Origin: an uncultured Muribaculaceae bacterium
GTDB taxonomy: Bacteria > Bacteroidota > Bacteroidia > Bacteroidales > Muribaculaceae
NCBI GenBank assembly: GCA_910576935.1
Contig: CAJTKG010000038.1
Location: 1-23,830, forward strand
DNA: 23,830 nucleotides
Direction: 5' to 3'
Shown: piece by piece, positions 17,325 to 23,830 of the stretch
Layout of the letters: every line of letters begins with the position of its first letter
How positions within the stretch are numbered: the first letter of the stretch is position 1
Notes under the pieces: generated by a model
Database searches by the model: none
What the model was told of the DNA's origin: nothing
The model's input: the letters and a program-made list of their open reading frames with translations, nothing else
Translations under genes and position numbers: made by a program

Positions 17325-20300
17325 ATGTCATTCATTCAGCTATTAACCAAAGTTTTTGGTAACAAATCGCAGCGCGATTTGAAATCTATTCAACCTATTG
17401 TCAATAAAATCAAGGCATTGGGTCCCGAAATGGAGGCATTGAGCAACGATGAGCTCCGCGGCCGCATCGATGCCGTGCGTGCCGACATCGCAGCCGCTAT
17501 CGCCGACGACCGTCAGCAGATCGAGAGCCTAAAGGCTTCTGTCGAGTCGCTCCCGTATGACGAACGTCAGCCCGTCTGGGACAAAATCGACAAATATGAG
17601 AAAAATATTCTCGACACTATAGAAGACAAGCTCAACGAGCATCTGCCCGTTGTCTTCGCCACACTCCGAGAGACGGCGGCGCGCTTTGCCCACAACGAGA
17701 TTGTAGAGGTGACAGCCACCGAGCTCGACCGCGAACTCGCCGGTCAAGGTCGCGACTTTGTCAGCATCGAAGGCGACAAGGCCCTCTGGAAAAACCGGTG
17801 GATGGCCGGTGGCAATGAAATCACCTGGGATATGGTTCACTACGATGTTCAGCTCATCGGCGGTGTCGTGCTCCATCAGGGCAAGATCGCCGAGATGGCA
17901 ACCGGCGAGGGCAAGACTCTTGTGGCCACACTCCCCGTTTTCCTGCGTTCGCTGTCGAAACGCGGCGTCCACGTCGTCACCGTCAACGATTACCTGTCGA
18001 AACGTGACTCTGAGTGGATGGGCCCGCTGTATATGTTCCACGGTTCGACCGTCGACTGCATCGACAAGCACGAACCCAACACACCCGAGCGCCGCGCAGC
18101 TTATGACTGCGATATCACGTTCGGCACAAACAACGAATTCGGTTTCGATTACCTACGCGACAACATGGCTATGTCGCCTCAGGATATGGTGCAGCGCAAA
18201 CATTACTACGCCATCGTCGACGAGGTCGACTCGGTGCTCATCGACGACGCTCGTACACCTCTTATCATATCGGGTCCCGTGCCCAAGGGCGATGACCAGT
18301 ATTTCGACGAATACAAGCACAACGTGCAGAAAGTCGTCGAGGCCCAGCGTCGTCTTGTGACCCAGATTCTCACCGAGGCCAAGTCGAAACTCGCTTCAGA
18401 CGACAAAGAGGTTAAGAAAGAAGGCGCTCTGTTGCTCTTCCGTGCCTACAAAGGTCTGCCTAAAAATAGCGCGCTCATAAAATTCCTCAGTCAGGAAGGT
18501 ATGAAAAATACCCTTCTCGAGACCGAGGCACACTATCTCCAGGACAATGCCCGCGAGATGCCGATAGTGACCGATCCGCTCTACTTCGTCATCGACGAGA
18601 AGAACCGCAGCGTCGAACTCACCGACAAAGGTATTGATGAACTCACGGGCAAGACAGCCGACCCCGAGTTTTTCGTTCTCCCCGACATAGCCTCGCAGCT
18701 GTCTGAACTCGAACATCTTCCCGATCCCAACGAACGTCAGATCAGGAAAGACGAACTCATGCAGAACTATGCCATCAAGGCCGAACGCGTCCACACTGTC
18801 ACCCAGCTCCTCAAAGCTTATACTCTATTCGAGAAAGACGTCGAGTATGTCATCGACGACAACAAGATCAAGATTGTCGACGAGCAGACAGGCCGTATCA
18901 TGGAAGGTCGCCGTTACAGCGACGGGCTTCATCAGGCAATCGAAGCCAAGGAAGGCGTCAAGGTCGAGGCCGCGACCCAGACATTCGCGACAATCACCCT
19001 GCAGAACTACTTCCGCATGTATCACAAACTGGCCGGTATGACCGGTACGGCCGAGACCGAGGCCGGTGAGCTGTGGGACATCTATAAACTCGATGTAGTC
19101 ACCATCCCGACCAACAAGCCGGTGGCGCGTATCGACATGAACGACCGTGTCTACAAGACCAAGAAAGAGAAATATGCCGCCGTCATCGACGAGATCGTGC
19201 GTCTCCGCGACGCCGGTCGTCCCGTCCTCGTCGGCACTACTTCGGTCGAGATCTCCGAGTTGCTCAAACGCATGCTCGACATGCGCAAGATCGACGCCCA
19301 GGTGCTCAACGCCAAGCTCCATCAGAAAGAGGCTCAGGTCGTGGCCCAGGCAGGTCAGAAAGGTGTCGTCACTATCGCCACCAACATGGCGGGCCGCGGT
19401 ACCGACATCAAGCTCACCCCCGAGGTAAAAGAGGCCGGAGGCCTCGCCATCATAGGCACCGAACGTCACGAGTCACGACGTGTCGACCGTCAGCTGCGCG
19501 GCCGTTCGGGCCGTCAGGGCGACCCGGGTTCGTCGGTGTTCTTCGTCTCGTTTGAAGACCAGCTGATGCGACTCTTCGCCACCGACAGCGTCATGAAGTG
19601 GCTCGATCGTCTCGGTCTCAAAGAAGGCGAACCCATAGAGCACAAGATGGTGTCGAACGCCATCGAAAAAGCTCAGAAACGCGTGGAGGAGAACAACTTC
19701 GGTATCCGCAAACGTCTGCTTGAGTATGACGACGTCATGAACAAACAGCGCTCGTATATCTACAACCGCCGTCATCATGCCCTCATCGGCGAACGCATCG
19801 GCATCGATATCGCCAATATGCTCTATGACACCGTCGAAAACCTCATCAACGTCTACGAGCAGCCGACAGACTACGCTGATCTCACACTTGAGCTTTTCAA
19901 AGTGCTCTCGATCGAAAACCCGCTGACCGAAGAAGAGTTCCGCAATCTCGATAAAGAAGACAAGTTCGAGAAAGTGCGTGTTGCGGCCGTCGAGGCTCTC
20001 GAACGCAAGAATCAACGCATCTGCGAGGTAGCTATGCCAGTTATAGCCAACCTCATCGAAAACTCTGACTATCGCGGCAAGATTATCGTGCCTATCACCG
20101 ACGGCAAGCGCGTCTTCAACCTCCGCGTCGACCTTCAGGAGGCGTACGACTCTCAGTGTAAGTCGATTATCAAAGAGTGGCAGAAAGGGCTGCTGCTTGT
20201 CACCATCGACGAACTCTGGAAAGAGCATCTGCGTGAACTCGATCAGTTGCGTCAATCTGTTCAGAATGCTTCATACGAACAGAAAGATCCGTTGGTCATC

Positions 20301-20672
20301 TATAAGGTCGAGTCGTTCCACCTCTTCGAGAATATGCTAAATCAGCTTAACATCAAGGCACTGTCGGCATTGATGCGTGCACAGATCCCCGTGCGTCAGC
20401 AGGCTCCCGACGAACAGGGGCAGCAACCCGAGCGCCGCCCCGACGTCAAGGAAGCCGCTCCCGATATGCCCGACAGATACCGTCAGAACAACTACCGCAC
20501 ATCGCGCGAGGCTCTTCCCGGCGAAAACGCCCAACGCCAGGCCGCCTCGGCACACCAGGGTGAACGTCAGCCGGTGATGCCGGTCAAGGCAGCTCCGAAA
20601 ATCGGCCGTAACGATCCCTGCCCGTGTGGTTCAGGCAAGAAATATAAGAACTGCCACGGTAAAGGACTCTGA
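17325..20672 (+). CDS. secA: Protein translocase ATPase SecA
   Basis: SecA drives export of signal-peptide proteins through SecYEG. The 1115-residue protein has the DEAD-like motor with Walker A MATGEGKT (191-198) and DEVDSVLIDDART (from about 300), and the preprotein cross-linking region. Further on come EQTGRIMEGRRYSDGLHQA, MTGTAETE, TNMAGRGTDI and RQLRGRSGRQGD, then the helical scaffold/wing domains. The extreme C-terminus carries a complete zinc-binding SEC-C motif (CPCGSGKKYKNCH) preceded by a Pro/Gln/Arg-rich linker. It is longer than E. coli SecA (about 900 residues), with insertions around 330-460, which I regard as usual in Bacteroidetes. It has its own -7 element and a strong terminator, so it can be expressed apart from the upstream operon, several products of which are its likely export substrates. 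Confidence 0.97.
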   Translation: MSFIQLLTKVFGNKSQRDLKSIQPIVNKIKALGPEMEALSNDELRGRIDAVRADIAAAIADDRQQIESLKASVESLPYDERQPVWDKIDKYEKNILDTIEDKLNEHLPVVFATLRETAARFAHNEIVEVTATELDRELAGQGRDFVSIEGDKALWKNRWMAGGNEITWDMVHYDVQLIGGVVLHQGKIAEMATGEGKTLVATLPVFLRSLSKRGVHVVTVNDYLSKRDSEWMGPLYMFHGSTVDCIDKHEPNTPERRAAYDCDITFGTNNEFGFDYLRDNMAMSPQDMVQRKHYYAIVDEVDSVLIDDARTPLIISGPVPKGDDQYFDEYKHNVQKVVEAQRRLVTQILTEAKSKLASDDKEVKKEGALLLFRAYKGLPKNSALIKFLSQEGMKNTLLETEAHYLQDNAREMPIVTDPLYFVIDEKNRSVELTDKGIDELTGKTADPEFFVLPDIASQLSELEHLPDPNERQIRKDELMQNYAIKAERVHTVTQLLKAYTLFEKDVEYVIDDNKIKIVDEQTGRIMEGRRYSDGLHQAIEAKEGVKVEAATQTFATITLQNYFRMYHKLAGMTGTAETEAGELWDIYKLDVVTIPTNKPVARIDMNDRVYKTKKEKYAAVIDEIVRLRDAGRPVLVGTTSVEISELLKRMLDMRKIDAQVLNAKLHQKEAQVVAQAGQKGVVTIATNMAGRGTDIKLTPEVKEAGGLAIIGTERHESRRVDRQLRGRSGRQGDPGSSVFFVSFEDQLMRLFATDSVMKWLDRLGLKEGEPIEHKMVSNAIEKAQKRVEENNFGIRKRLLEYDDVMNKQRSYIYNRRHHALIGERIGIDIANMLYDTVENLINVYEQPTDYADLTLELFKVLSIENPLTEEEFRNLDKEDKFEKVRVAAVEALERKNQRICEVAMPVIANLIENSDYRGKIIVPITDGKRVFNLRVDLQEAYDSQCKSIIKEWQKGLLLVTIDELWKEHLRELDQLRQSVQNASYEQKDPLVIYKVESFHLFENMLNQLNIKALSALMRAQIPVRQQAPDEQGQQPERRPDVKEAAPDMPDRYRQNNYRTSREALPGENAQRQAASAHQGERQPVMPVKAAPKIGRNDPCPCGSGKKYKNCHGKGL

Positions 20673-20692
20673 TTGTAACCGCATATAGCCTG

Positions 20693-20740
20693 AAGACGCT
20701 GTGTCGAAATCTTGTATTTTGACACAGCGTCTTGTTTTAT
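20693..20740 (+). terminator. Strong Rho-independent terminator of secA
   Basis: An 18-bp stem (20693-20710 with 20716-20733, one G-U pair) closes a 5-nt loop and is followed by GTTTTAT. It lies 20 nt after the secA stop and insulates the downstream region. Confidence 0.88.
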
Positions 20741-20780
20741 ACCGCAGACGCTTTCCGGGAACATATCGAGCTAATTATGG

Positions 20781-20909
20781 AGCGACGCGTAGGCCACGGG
20801 CCACGGTATGGAGCGAAGACTTCAGTCCTCGTGGAAATCAATACATTGGCTGTCGATGCAAGGGTTGAAACCCTTGCTCCATGGCGTCGTGGCTTCGTGT
20901 GTTGTCGCT
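20781..20909. repeat. Nested palindromic REP/MITE-like element
   Basis: Several inverted pairs are nested around one centre: 20781-20786 with 20904-20909, 20800-20805 with 20888-20893, and 20808-20814 with 20876-20882. Two internal hairpins lie at 20814-20831 (TC loop, one mismatch) and 20858-20877 (arms GCAAGGG/CCCTTGC). A short direct duplication (GGCCACG) lies at 20792-20806. The symmetry and lack of a plausible protein point to a non-coding mobile or REP-like repeat inserted after the secA terminator. Copy number elsewhere is unknown, so the class is inferred. Confidence 0.6.
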
Positions 20910-20963
20910 CTCGTGCTCACTCATTATAGCGATAGGCGCGAGGAAAATAAATCTTTGGTGTAA

Positions 20964-20994
20964 TTGCATTGTCAATAGAGATTTGTTATTTTTG
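20964..20994 (+). promoter_or_regulatory. Bacteroidetes promoter of the 21000-21319 RNA
   Basis: TTG at 20964-20966, a 20-nt spacer and TATTTTTG at 20987-20994 match the consensus TTG-N19/20-TAnnTTTG completely. Predicted transcription start is near 21000-21002. No other promoter is visible before the gene at 21379. Confidence 0.75.
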
Positions 20995-20999
20995 TAACC

Positions 21000-21319
21000 G
21001 AAAAGGCTATGCTGTAGAGACAGCCTCGCCGTTTCGACTTTTTGTTGATTGATGTCAGCAGTCTATCACCTGTAGGGTGTCGGATTGCCGACATCGTAAA
21101 AAGGTGTTATTGTAGTTTTAGCTTCTAAATTCAAACTTGGCGGTTTGCAACATCAATAGAGGTATTCCTGACAATAGCACCTGCATCGGTAGCTTATACC
21201 CATACCCGTGAGGGTCAGTATATGCCAAATCGGTGTGGGGCTGTCGTCTTATTTATTGATGGGGTACGCCAAGACCTGAATTTAGGATAAGACGAAGATA
21301 TGATCCCCACACCTTTTTT
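21000..21319 (+). ncRNA. Unassigned ~320-nt structured RNA with pseudoknot
   Basis: The stretch from a consensus promoter to a terminator-like hairpin has no convincing reading frame but dense pairing. Elements in order: a hairpin near the 5' end (20999-21003 with 21032-21036, inner GGCT/AGCC); TGTCGG/CCGACA at 21078-21083/21088-21093, competing with 21051-21056/21090-21095; a 12-bp stem 21102-21113/21171-21182; a hairpin 21191-21224 with ACCC/GGGT at its tip; and the terminal stem 21232-21240/21305-21313 plus 21244-21252/21287-21295, then six T. The loop of the 12-bp stem pairs with the loop of the terminal stem: 21125-21133 with 21277-21285 (9 bp) and 21136-21142 with 21267-21273 (7 bp). 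RNase P, tmRNA, SRP and group I/II intron signatures are not visible. It could be a trans-acting RNA or a regulatory leader of the gene at 21379. Confidence 0.7.
21232..21319 (+). terminator. Terminator-like end of the structured RNA
   Basis: A 9-bp GC-rich outer stem (21232-21240 with 21305-21313) is extended by a second 9-bp stem (21244-21252 with 21287-21295) and followed at once by six T (21314-21319). The 34-nt apical loop takes part in the long-range pairing with 21125-21142. It is larger than a usual intrinsic terminator but has the right end. It lies 59 nt before the next start codon, so it could act as an attenuator. Confidence 0.7.
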
Positions 21320-21378
21320 ATATCTAAACCAATAGAAACATGTTGTCACGGGGATCTGACAGCACAAAATCTATCGAT

Positions 21379-23535
21379 ATGAAAAAACTGGTATTAATGC
21401 TGCTAATTACCCTGTGCCCTATGCTGGTGAAGGCTGATTCATGGACTCCTGTCGGGCAAGGAACTTGGAAAGATGGGACATTTGTTCCATTTTGCGGCAA
21501 AAGTTGGAATGTGCCTATAGAATGTTCAGTTGAAAATCCTAAGCTGTTTAGAATCCAGCCATATTGCTTGAGAGGGAATCACCTATCGGGCCTGCCAACG
21601 GATAATGTATATGTATATATTCATGTGGAAAATTCTGAGAAAGTATATATGGAAGATTACGCATATTCATACAATGGTCATCATATATGGCTATCGCAAA
21701 AATGTGAGGAGAATGGTTGGGATATCAATTATTATGGAAAGATAATCGGCAATTGTGTGGAATTTCCTGAAACCACATTCATGTATTTTGACACAGTATT
21801 GAATTTTATTAATAGTCCGGAACATTCTCATTATAATACAACTTCAGCAGCAAAACACAAAATCGTTTTCCCCGAGGGTGTGCTTGATTACGTGCCGCAG
21901 ACAGAGACTTTTGTTTCTATAGGCGAGGGCACATGGCTGGATATATTTATGACGATTACAGATGGTGAGAAAGTGGTACCGGCTGAGACTTGGACTGTCG
22001 AATTTGAAAAGAGTGCCGACAGGCCTGGCCGCTATCGTGCGCGTCCATGGTGTAACGCTGACGCCATGCATAACGGTATTAGAATCGACGGCGAAGTGAT
22101 AATATGTGCCGATGACCCCGATAAAGTCTATCTTGAAAATTTTGTGCTCAACGGTGATATGGAATACTCGCAGATTGTAGTCGAAAACGGTTGGGCTAAC
22201 GGAAACTCCTACGGTAAACTTGTCGACGGCGTGATTACAATACCGAGATCATATTTTAAACGCCGTGCCATATCATCCGACAATTGGGATGAATTTTGGA
22301 ATATCAATGATAATCTGGTAATAAAACTTCCCGAAGATTATTTCGTAACACCCTCATCTTCGGGAGTCTATTTCGGTATTACGGCTTTCAATTATGAGCC
22401 TCGGATCAAACCCATCGAGCTGCTGACAAAGAACAATAAGGAGGCATTCAAACAGTTTGTCAACGAACGTGAGAAAGCCGATGCAACATATCTCTATTAT
22501 TCGGCCGATGTCGCTATAAAAGCTTTGACTGAGCGAAAATATCCCGACGATCTCAATAGTGTGGCCATGATAACTTTTACTGACGGCAACGATGACGGCT
22601 CGCTTGAAAATGCCCCCGATAAATCATGGAACGACGAGGACTATCAGAATTATCTTGCCGGTCGTCTGAGTGACGCACGTGTTCAGGGACATCCGATCAA
22701 CGCATTCTCGATCGGCCTGAAAGGTAAGGATATAGGCGATTACAATTATGAGATGTTCAAATCAAACCTGCAAGTTCTGGCTTCGAAATCAGAACAGGCC
22801 ACTGAAGTAAATGACATGAGCGAGGTTGAGACAACGATAAATGACATTCTCGATAATCTCGAAAAGTCGTGGATTAATAAAAAAGTATCATGCAGCATCA
22901 ATATGAGGGCCACAGGCGATCGTATTCGTTTCACCCTCGACAAGACGCGCGAGGAAATGAATAACAATCCCGAAAACTCCGACCTATGGATCGAAGGTGT
23001 GTTCTCGCGGGACGACAACAGTCTCAACGACGTTGTATATAACGGCATGACAAGTACGTCAGGCTCTAAAGTGCTTGCCGAGAGAACCGAGATCAACGGC
23101 CGTACAAAATATAAATTCACGTTTGAGAACCTCCGCGACGCCGACGGCAATACAATAGAGACCAGCACAATCGAATTCTGGCACAAGACAGCGAGCAATC
23201 CCGTGTGGCAGCCTCATACAGAGTTCAAGCAAGGTGCGGATGCAGTCACCGAGACCGAACGCACGTCGTCGGCCGTGATGTTTGTCATGGACTGCTCGGA
23301 TTCGCTCGACAACGATTTCCCCGAACTGCAGCGTGTTGTCAATTCATTGATCGACCGTCTTGCCGAAGGTGACAATTCAGGCGTCGAAGATATACCTTTC
23401 TATCCGGTCTGTGATGATGAAACTGACGCGCCTGTCGAATACTATAACCTTCAGGGTCTGAAGATCGATAATCCGCGCTCGGGGCTGTATATCCGCCGGC
23501 TTGGCAATAAGGTCGAGAAGATTCTGATCATATAA
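21379..23535 (+). CDS. Secreted two-repeat protein with VWA-like motifs and C-terminal sorting-type tail
   Basis: From ATG 21379 (MKKLVLMLLITLCPMLVKA, a clear signal peptide) the protein has 718 residues; ATG 21340 would add 13 residues before the signal and is unlikely. Two related domains of about 170 residues follow: PVGQGTWKDGTF...WNVPIE and SIGEGTWLDIFM...WTVEFE, each ending near a Trp/Tyr-Cys after RI/RA-R-P. A VWA-like region (about 340-490) contains LYYSADVAIKAL, the MITFTDG motif (397-403) and AFSIGLKG, but has no DxSxS before it. A DCSDS motif (Asp638, Ser640, Ser642) occurs later instead. The end (YYNLQGLKI...SGLYIRR) resembles C-terminal tails of secreted Bacteroidales proteins. 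It is probably a surface or periplasmic adhesion-type protein; no specific function is claimed. The first ~500 nt are visibly more AT-rich than the rest. Confidence 0.8.
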   Translation: MKKLVLMLLITLCPMLVKADSWTPVGQGTWKDGTFVPFCGKSWNVPIECSVENPKLFRIQPYCLRGNHLSGLPTDNVYVYIHVENSEKVYMEDYAYSYNGHHIWLSQKCEENGWDINYYGKIIGNCVEFPETTFMYFDTVLNFINSPEHSHYNTTSAAKHKIVFPEGVLDYVPQTETFVSIGEGTWLDIFMTITDGEKVVPAETWTVEFEKSADRPGRYRARPWCNADAMHNGIRIDGEVIICADDPDKVYLENFVLNGDMEYSQIVVENGWANGNSYGKLVDGVITIPRSYFKRRAISSDNWDEFWNINDNLVIKLPEDYFVTPSSSGVYFGITAFNYEPRIKPIELLTKNNKEAFKQFVNEREKADATYLYYSADVAIKALTERKYPDDLNSVAMITFTDGNDDGSLENAPDKSWNDEDYQNYLAGRLSDARVQGHPINAFSIGLKGKDIGDYNYEMFKSNLQVLASKSEQATEVNDMSEVETTINDILDNLEKSWINKKVSCSINMRATGDRIRFTLDKTREEMNNNPENSDLWIEGVFSRDDNSLNDVVYNGMTSTSGSKVLAERTEINGRTKYKFTFENLRDADGNTIETSTIEFWHKTASNPVWQPHTEFKQGADAVTETERTSSAVMFVMDCSDSLDNDFPELQRVVNSLIDRLAEGDNSGVEDIPFYPVCDDETDAPVEYYNLQGLKIDNPRSGLYIRRLGNKVEKILII

Positions 23536-23590
23536 AGCCTGTCAAAACCGGTTCCTGACAGACAAAAAAAGCTGCGCTTTAAGGGAGGGC

Positions 23591-23615
23591 ACTGAAAAAG
23601 TAATCACTTTTCAGT
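23591..23615. repeat. Short inverted repeat near IS end
   Basis: ACTGAAAAAGT (23591-23601) and ACTTTTCAGT (23606-23615) pair with one bulged A around a 4-nt loop. It may be part of the terminal structure of the insertion sequence or a transcription stop for outside reads. Confidence 0.5.
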
Positions 23616-23643
23616 TTTCTCAAAGCCAGGGCTAAAAATCAAG

Positions 23644-23682
23644 AACTCGCCAAGTCCATTGCTGTGGATTTGGCGAGTTTTT
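23644..23682. terminator. Bidirectional terminator between secreted-protein gene and transposase
   Basis: A 14-bp stem (23644-23657 with 23666-23679, one G-U pair) closes an 8-nt loop. A T-run (23678-23682) follows on the plus strand, and A-rich sequence on the left gives a T-rich tail on the minus strand. It lies about 90 nt past the transposase stop and could end both convergent transcripts. Confidence 0.7.
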
Positions 23683-23771
23683 CTGATTTGGCGGGATTAG
23701 CATCCAGACGGCTCCGTTTTGGCCGTAAATGTGTCCTGTGGCAGTAATCGGGTAGTCCCATAGAGCCCCTT

Positions 23772-23830
23772 TTAGCACAATCGCAGTATTCTCTTGATAT
23801 TGGCGGCAAAAATCACCATGGCTCCTTGCA
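23772..23830 (-). CDS. Transposase, C-terminal fragment (runs off the window)
   Basis: The minus strand reads GAMVIFAANIKRILRLC before a TAA stop (23772-23774). A small residue followed by a hydrophobic strand and A-A-N-I-K-R is a typical C-terminal end of DDE transposases such as the IS1182 family. Only 18 codons are inside the window, so completeness and family cannot be judged. It converges on the secreted-protein gene. Confidence 0.6.
   Translation of the reverse strand, partial: QGAMVIFAANIKRILRLC

Larger units (their letters stand above)
23586..23830 (-). mobile_element. Right-edge insertion sequence, partial (IS1182-like candidate)
   Basis: The transposase C-terminus on the minus strand and the hairpin-rich non-coding stretch between it and about 23586 look like one end of an insertion sequence that continues beyond the window. 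23591-23601 and 23606-23615 form an inverted repeat with one bulged base, likely near the element's end. The exact boundary and target duplication cannot be set because the other end is missing; the family is a guess from the transposase tail. Confidence 0.55.

Noticed and set aside
20732..20929. A 65-codon plus-strand frame after secA
   Set aside because: It begins inside the secA terminator and runs through the palindromic repeat; the residues follow from repeat symmetry, not from any family.
21222..21290. A 22-codon frame (ATG to TAA) within the structured RNA
   Set aside because: Its bases are accounted for by the terminal stem and the long-range pairing, and there is no clear initiation context. 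A micropeptide cannot be excluded but is the weaker reading.
21000..21319. RNase P RNA, tmRNA, SRP RNA or a self-splicing intron as identity of the RNA
   Set aside because: The signature sequences I know (GAGGAAAGTCC of RNase P, the T-arm/CCA end of tmRNA, GGAAGCA of SRP, domain V of group II introns) are not visible. This is a judgement by eye, so a covariance search should still be run.
21340..21378. ATG at 21340 as start of the secreted protein
   Set aside because: It would put 13 polar residues before an otherwise ideal signal peptide beginning at 21379.

Overview
The window looks like a chromosomal segment of a Bacteroidales bacterium, possibly Muribaculaceae (S24-7). The order-level call rests on Bacteroidetes-type promoters (TTG, about 20 nt, TAnnTTTG), a GldH lipoprotein gene, the protein families present and the near absence of Shine-Dalgarno sequences. 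The family-level guess is inference only. All recognisable genes point right, apart from a tRNA at the left edge and a transposase fragment at the right edge.

Left part (1-6034): tRNA-Pro(GGG) on the minus strand with its own promoter and terminator; gyrB with a clear promoter; rnr (RNase R) behind a leader with an imperfect inverted repeat; folB; then a small coiled-coil gene and zapA (cell division). A foldable ~100-nt element at 6056-6155, between zapA and rny, is a candidate 6S-like RNA.

Centre (6197-17194): a tightly packed, probably cotranscribed run. Genes overlap by 4-17 nt or are separated by 2-27 nt. The order is rny (RNase Y), a RicT/PSP1-family gene, gldH, a HAD phosphatase, an M24 peptidase-like gene, cca, queD, queE, a secreted DUF4468-like protein, a DUF4105 membrane protein and a secreted alkaline-phosphatase-fold protein that seems to have lost its catalytic residues. 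The mix covers RNA decay and maturation, tRNA modification and envelope functions. The tRNA-Pro gene does not encode CCA, so it needs the cca product. secA follows with its own -7 element and ends at a strong terminator (20693-20740).

Right part (20741-23830): accessory in character. A ~130-bp nested palindrome (20781-20909) is followed by an excellent Bacteroidetes promoter (20964-20994), which starts a ~320-nt non-coding stretch (about 21000-21319). This stretch can fold into several hairpins, ends in a long hairpin plus six T, and contains a 16-bp long-range pairing (21125-21142 with 21267-21285) between the loops of two other stems, i.e. a pseudoknot. I cannot assign it to any RNA family I know, and it is the best candidate for an undescribed element. 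It lies just upstream of a large secreted protein with duplicated N-terminal domains and VWA-like motifs in permuted order, which has no promoter of its own that I can see. The RNA may therefore be a free sRNA, a regulatory leader, or both. The window closes with the edge of an insertion sequence carrying the C-terminus of a transposase on the minus strand.
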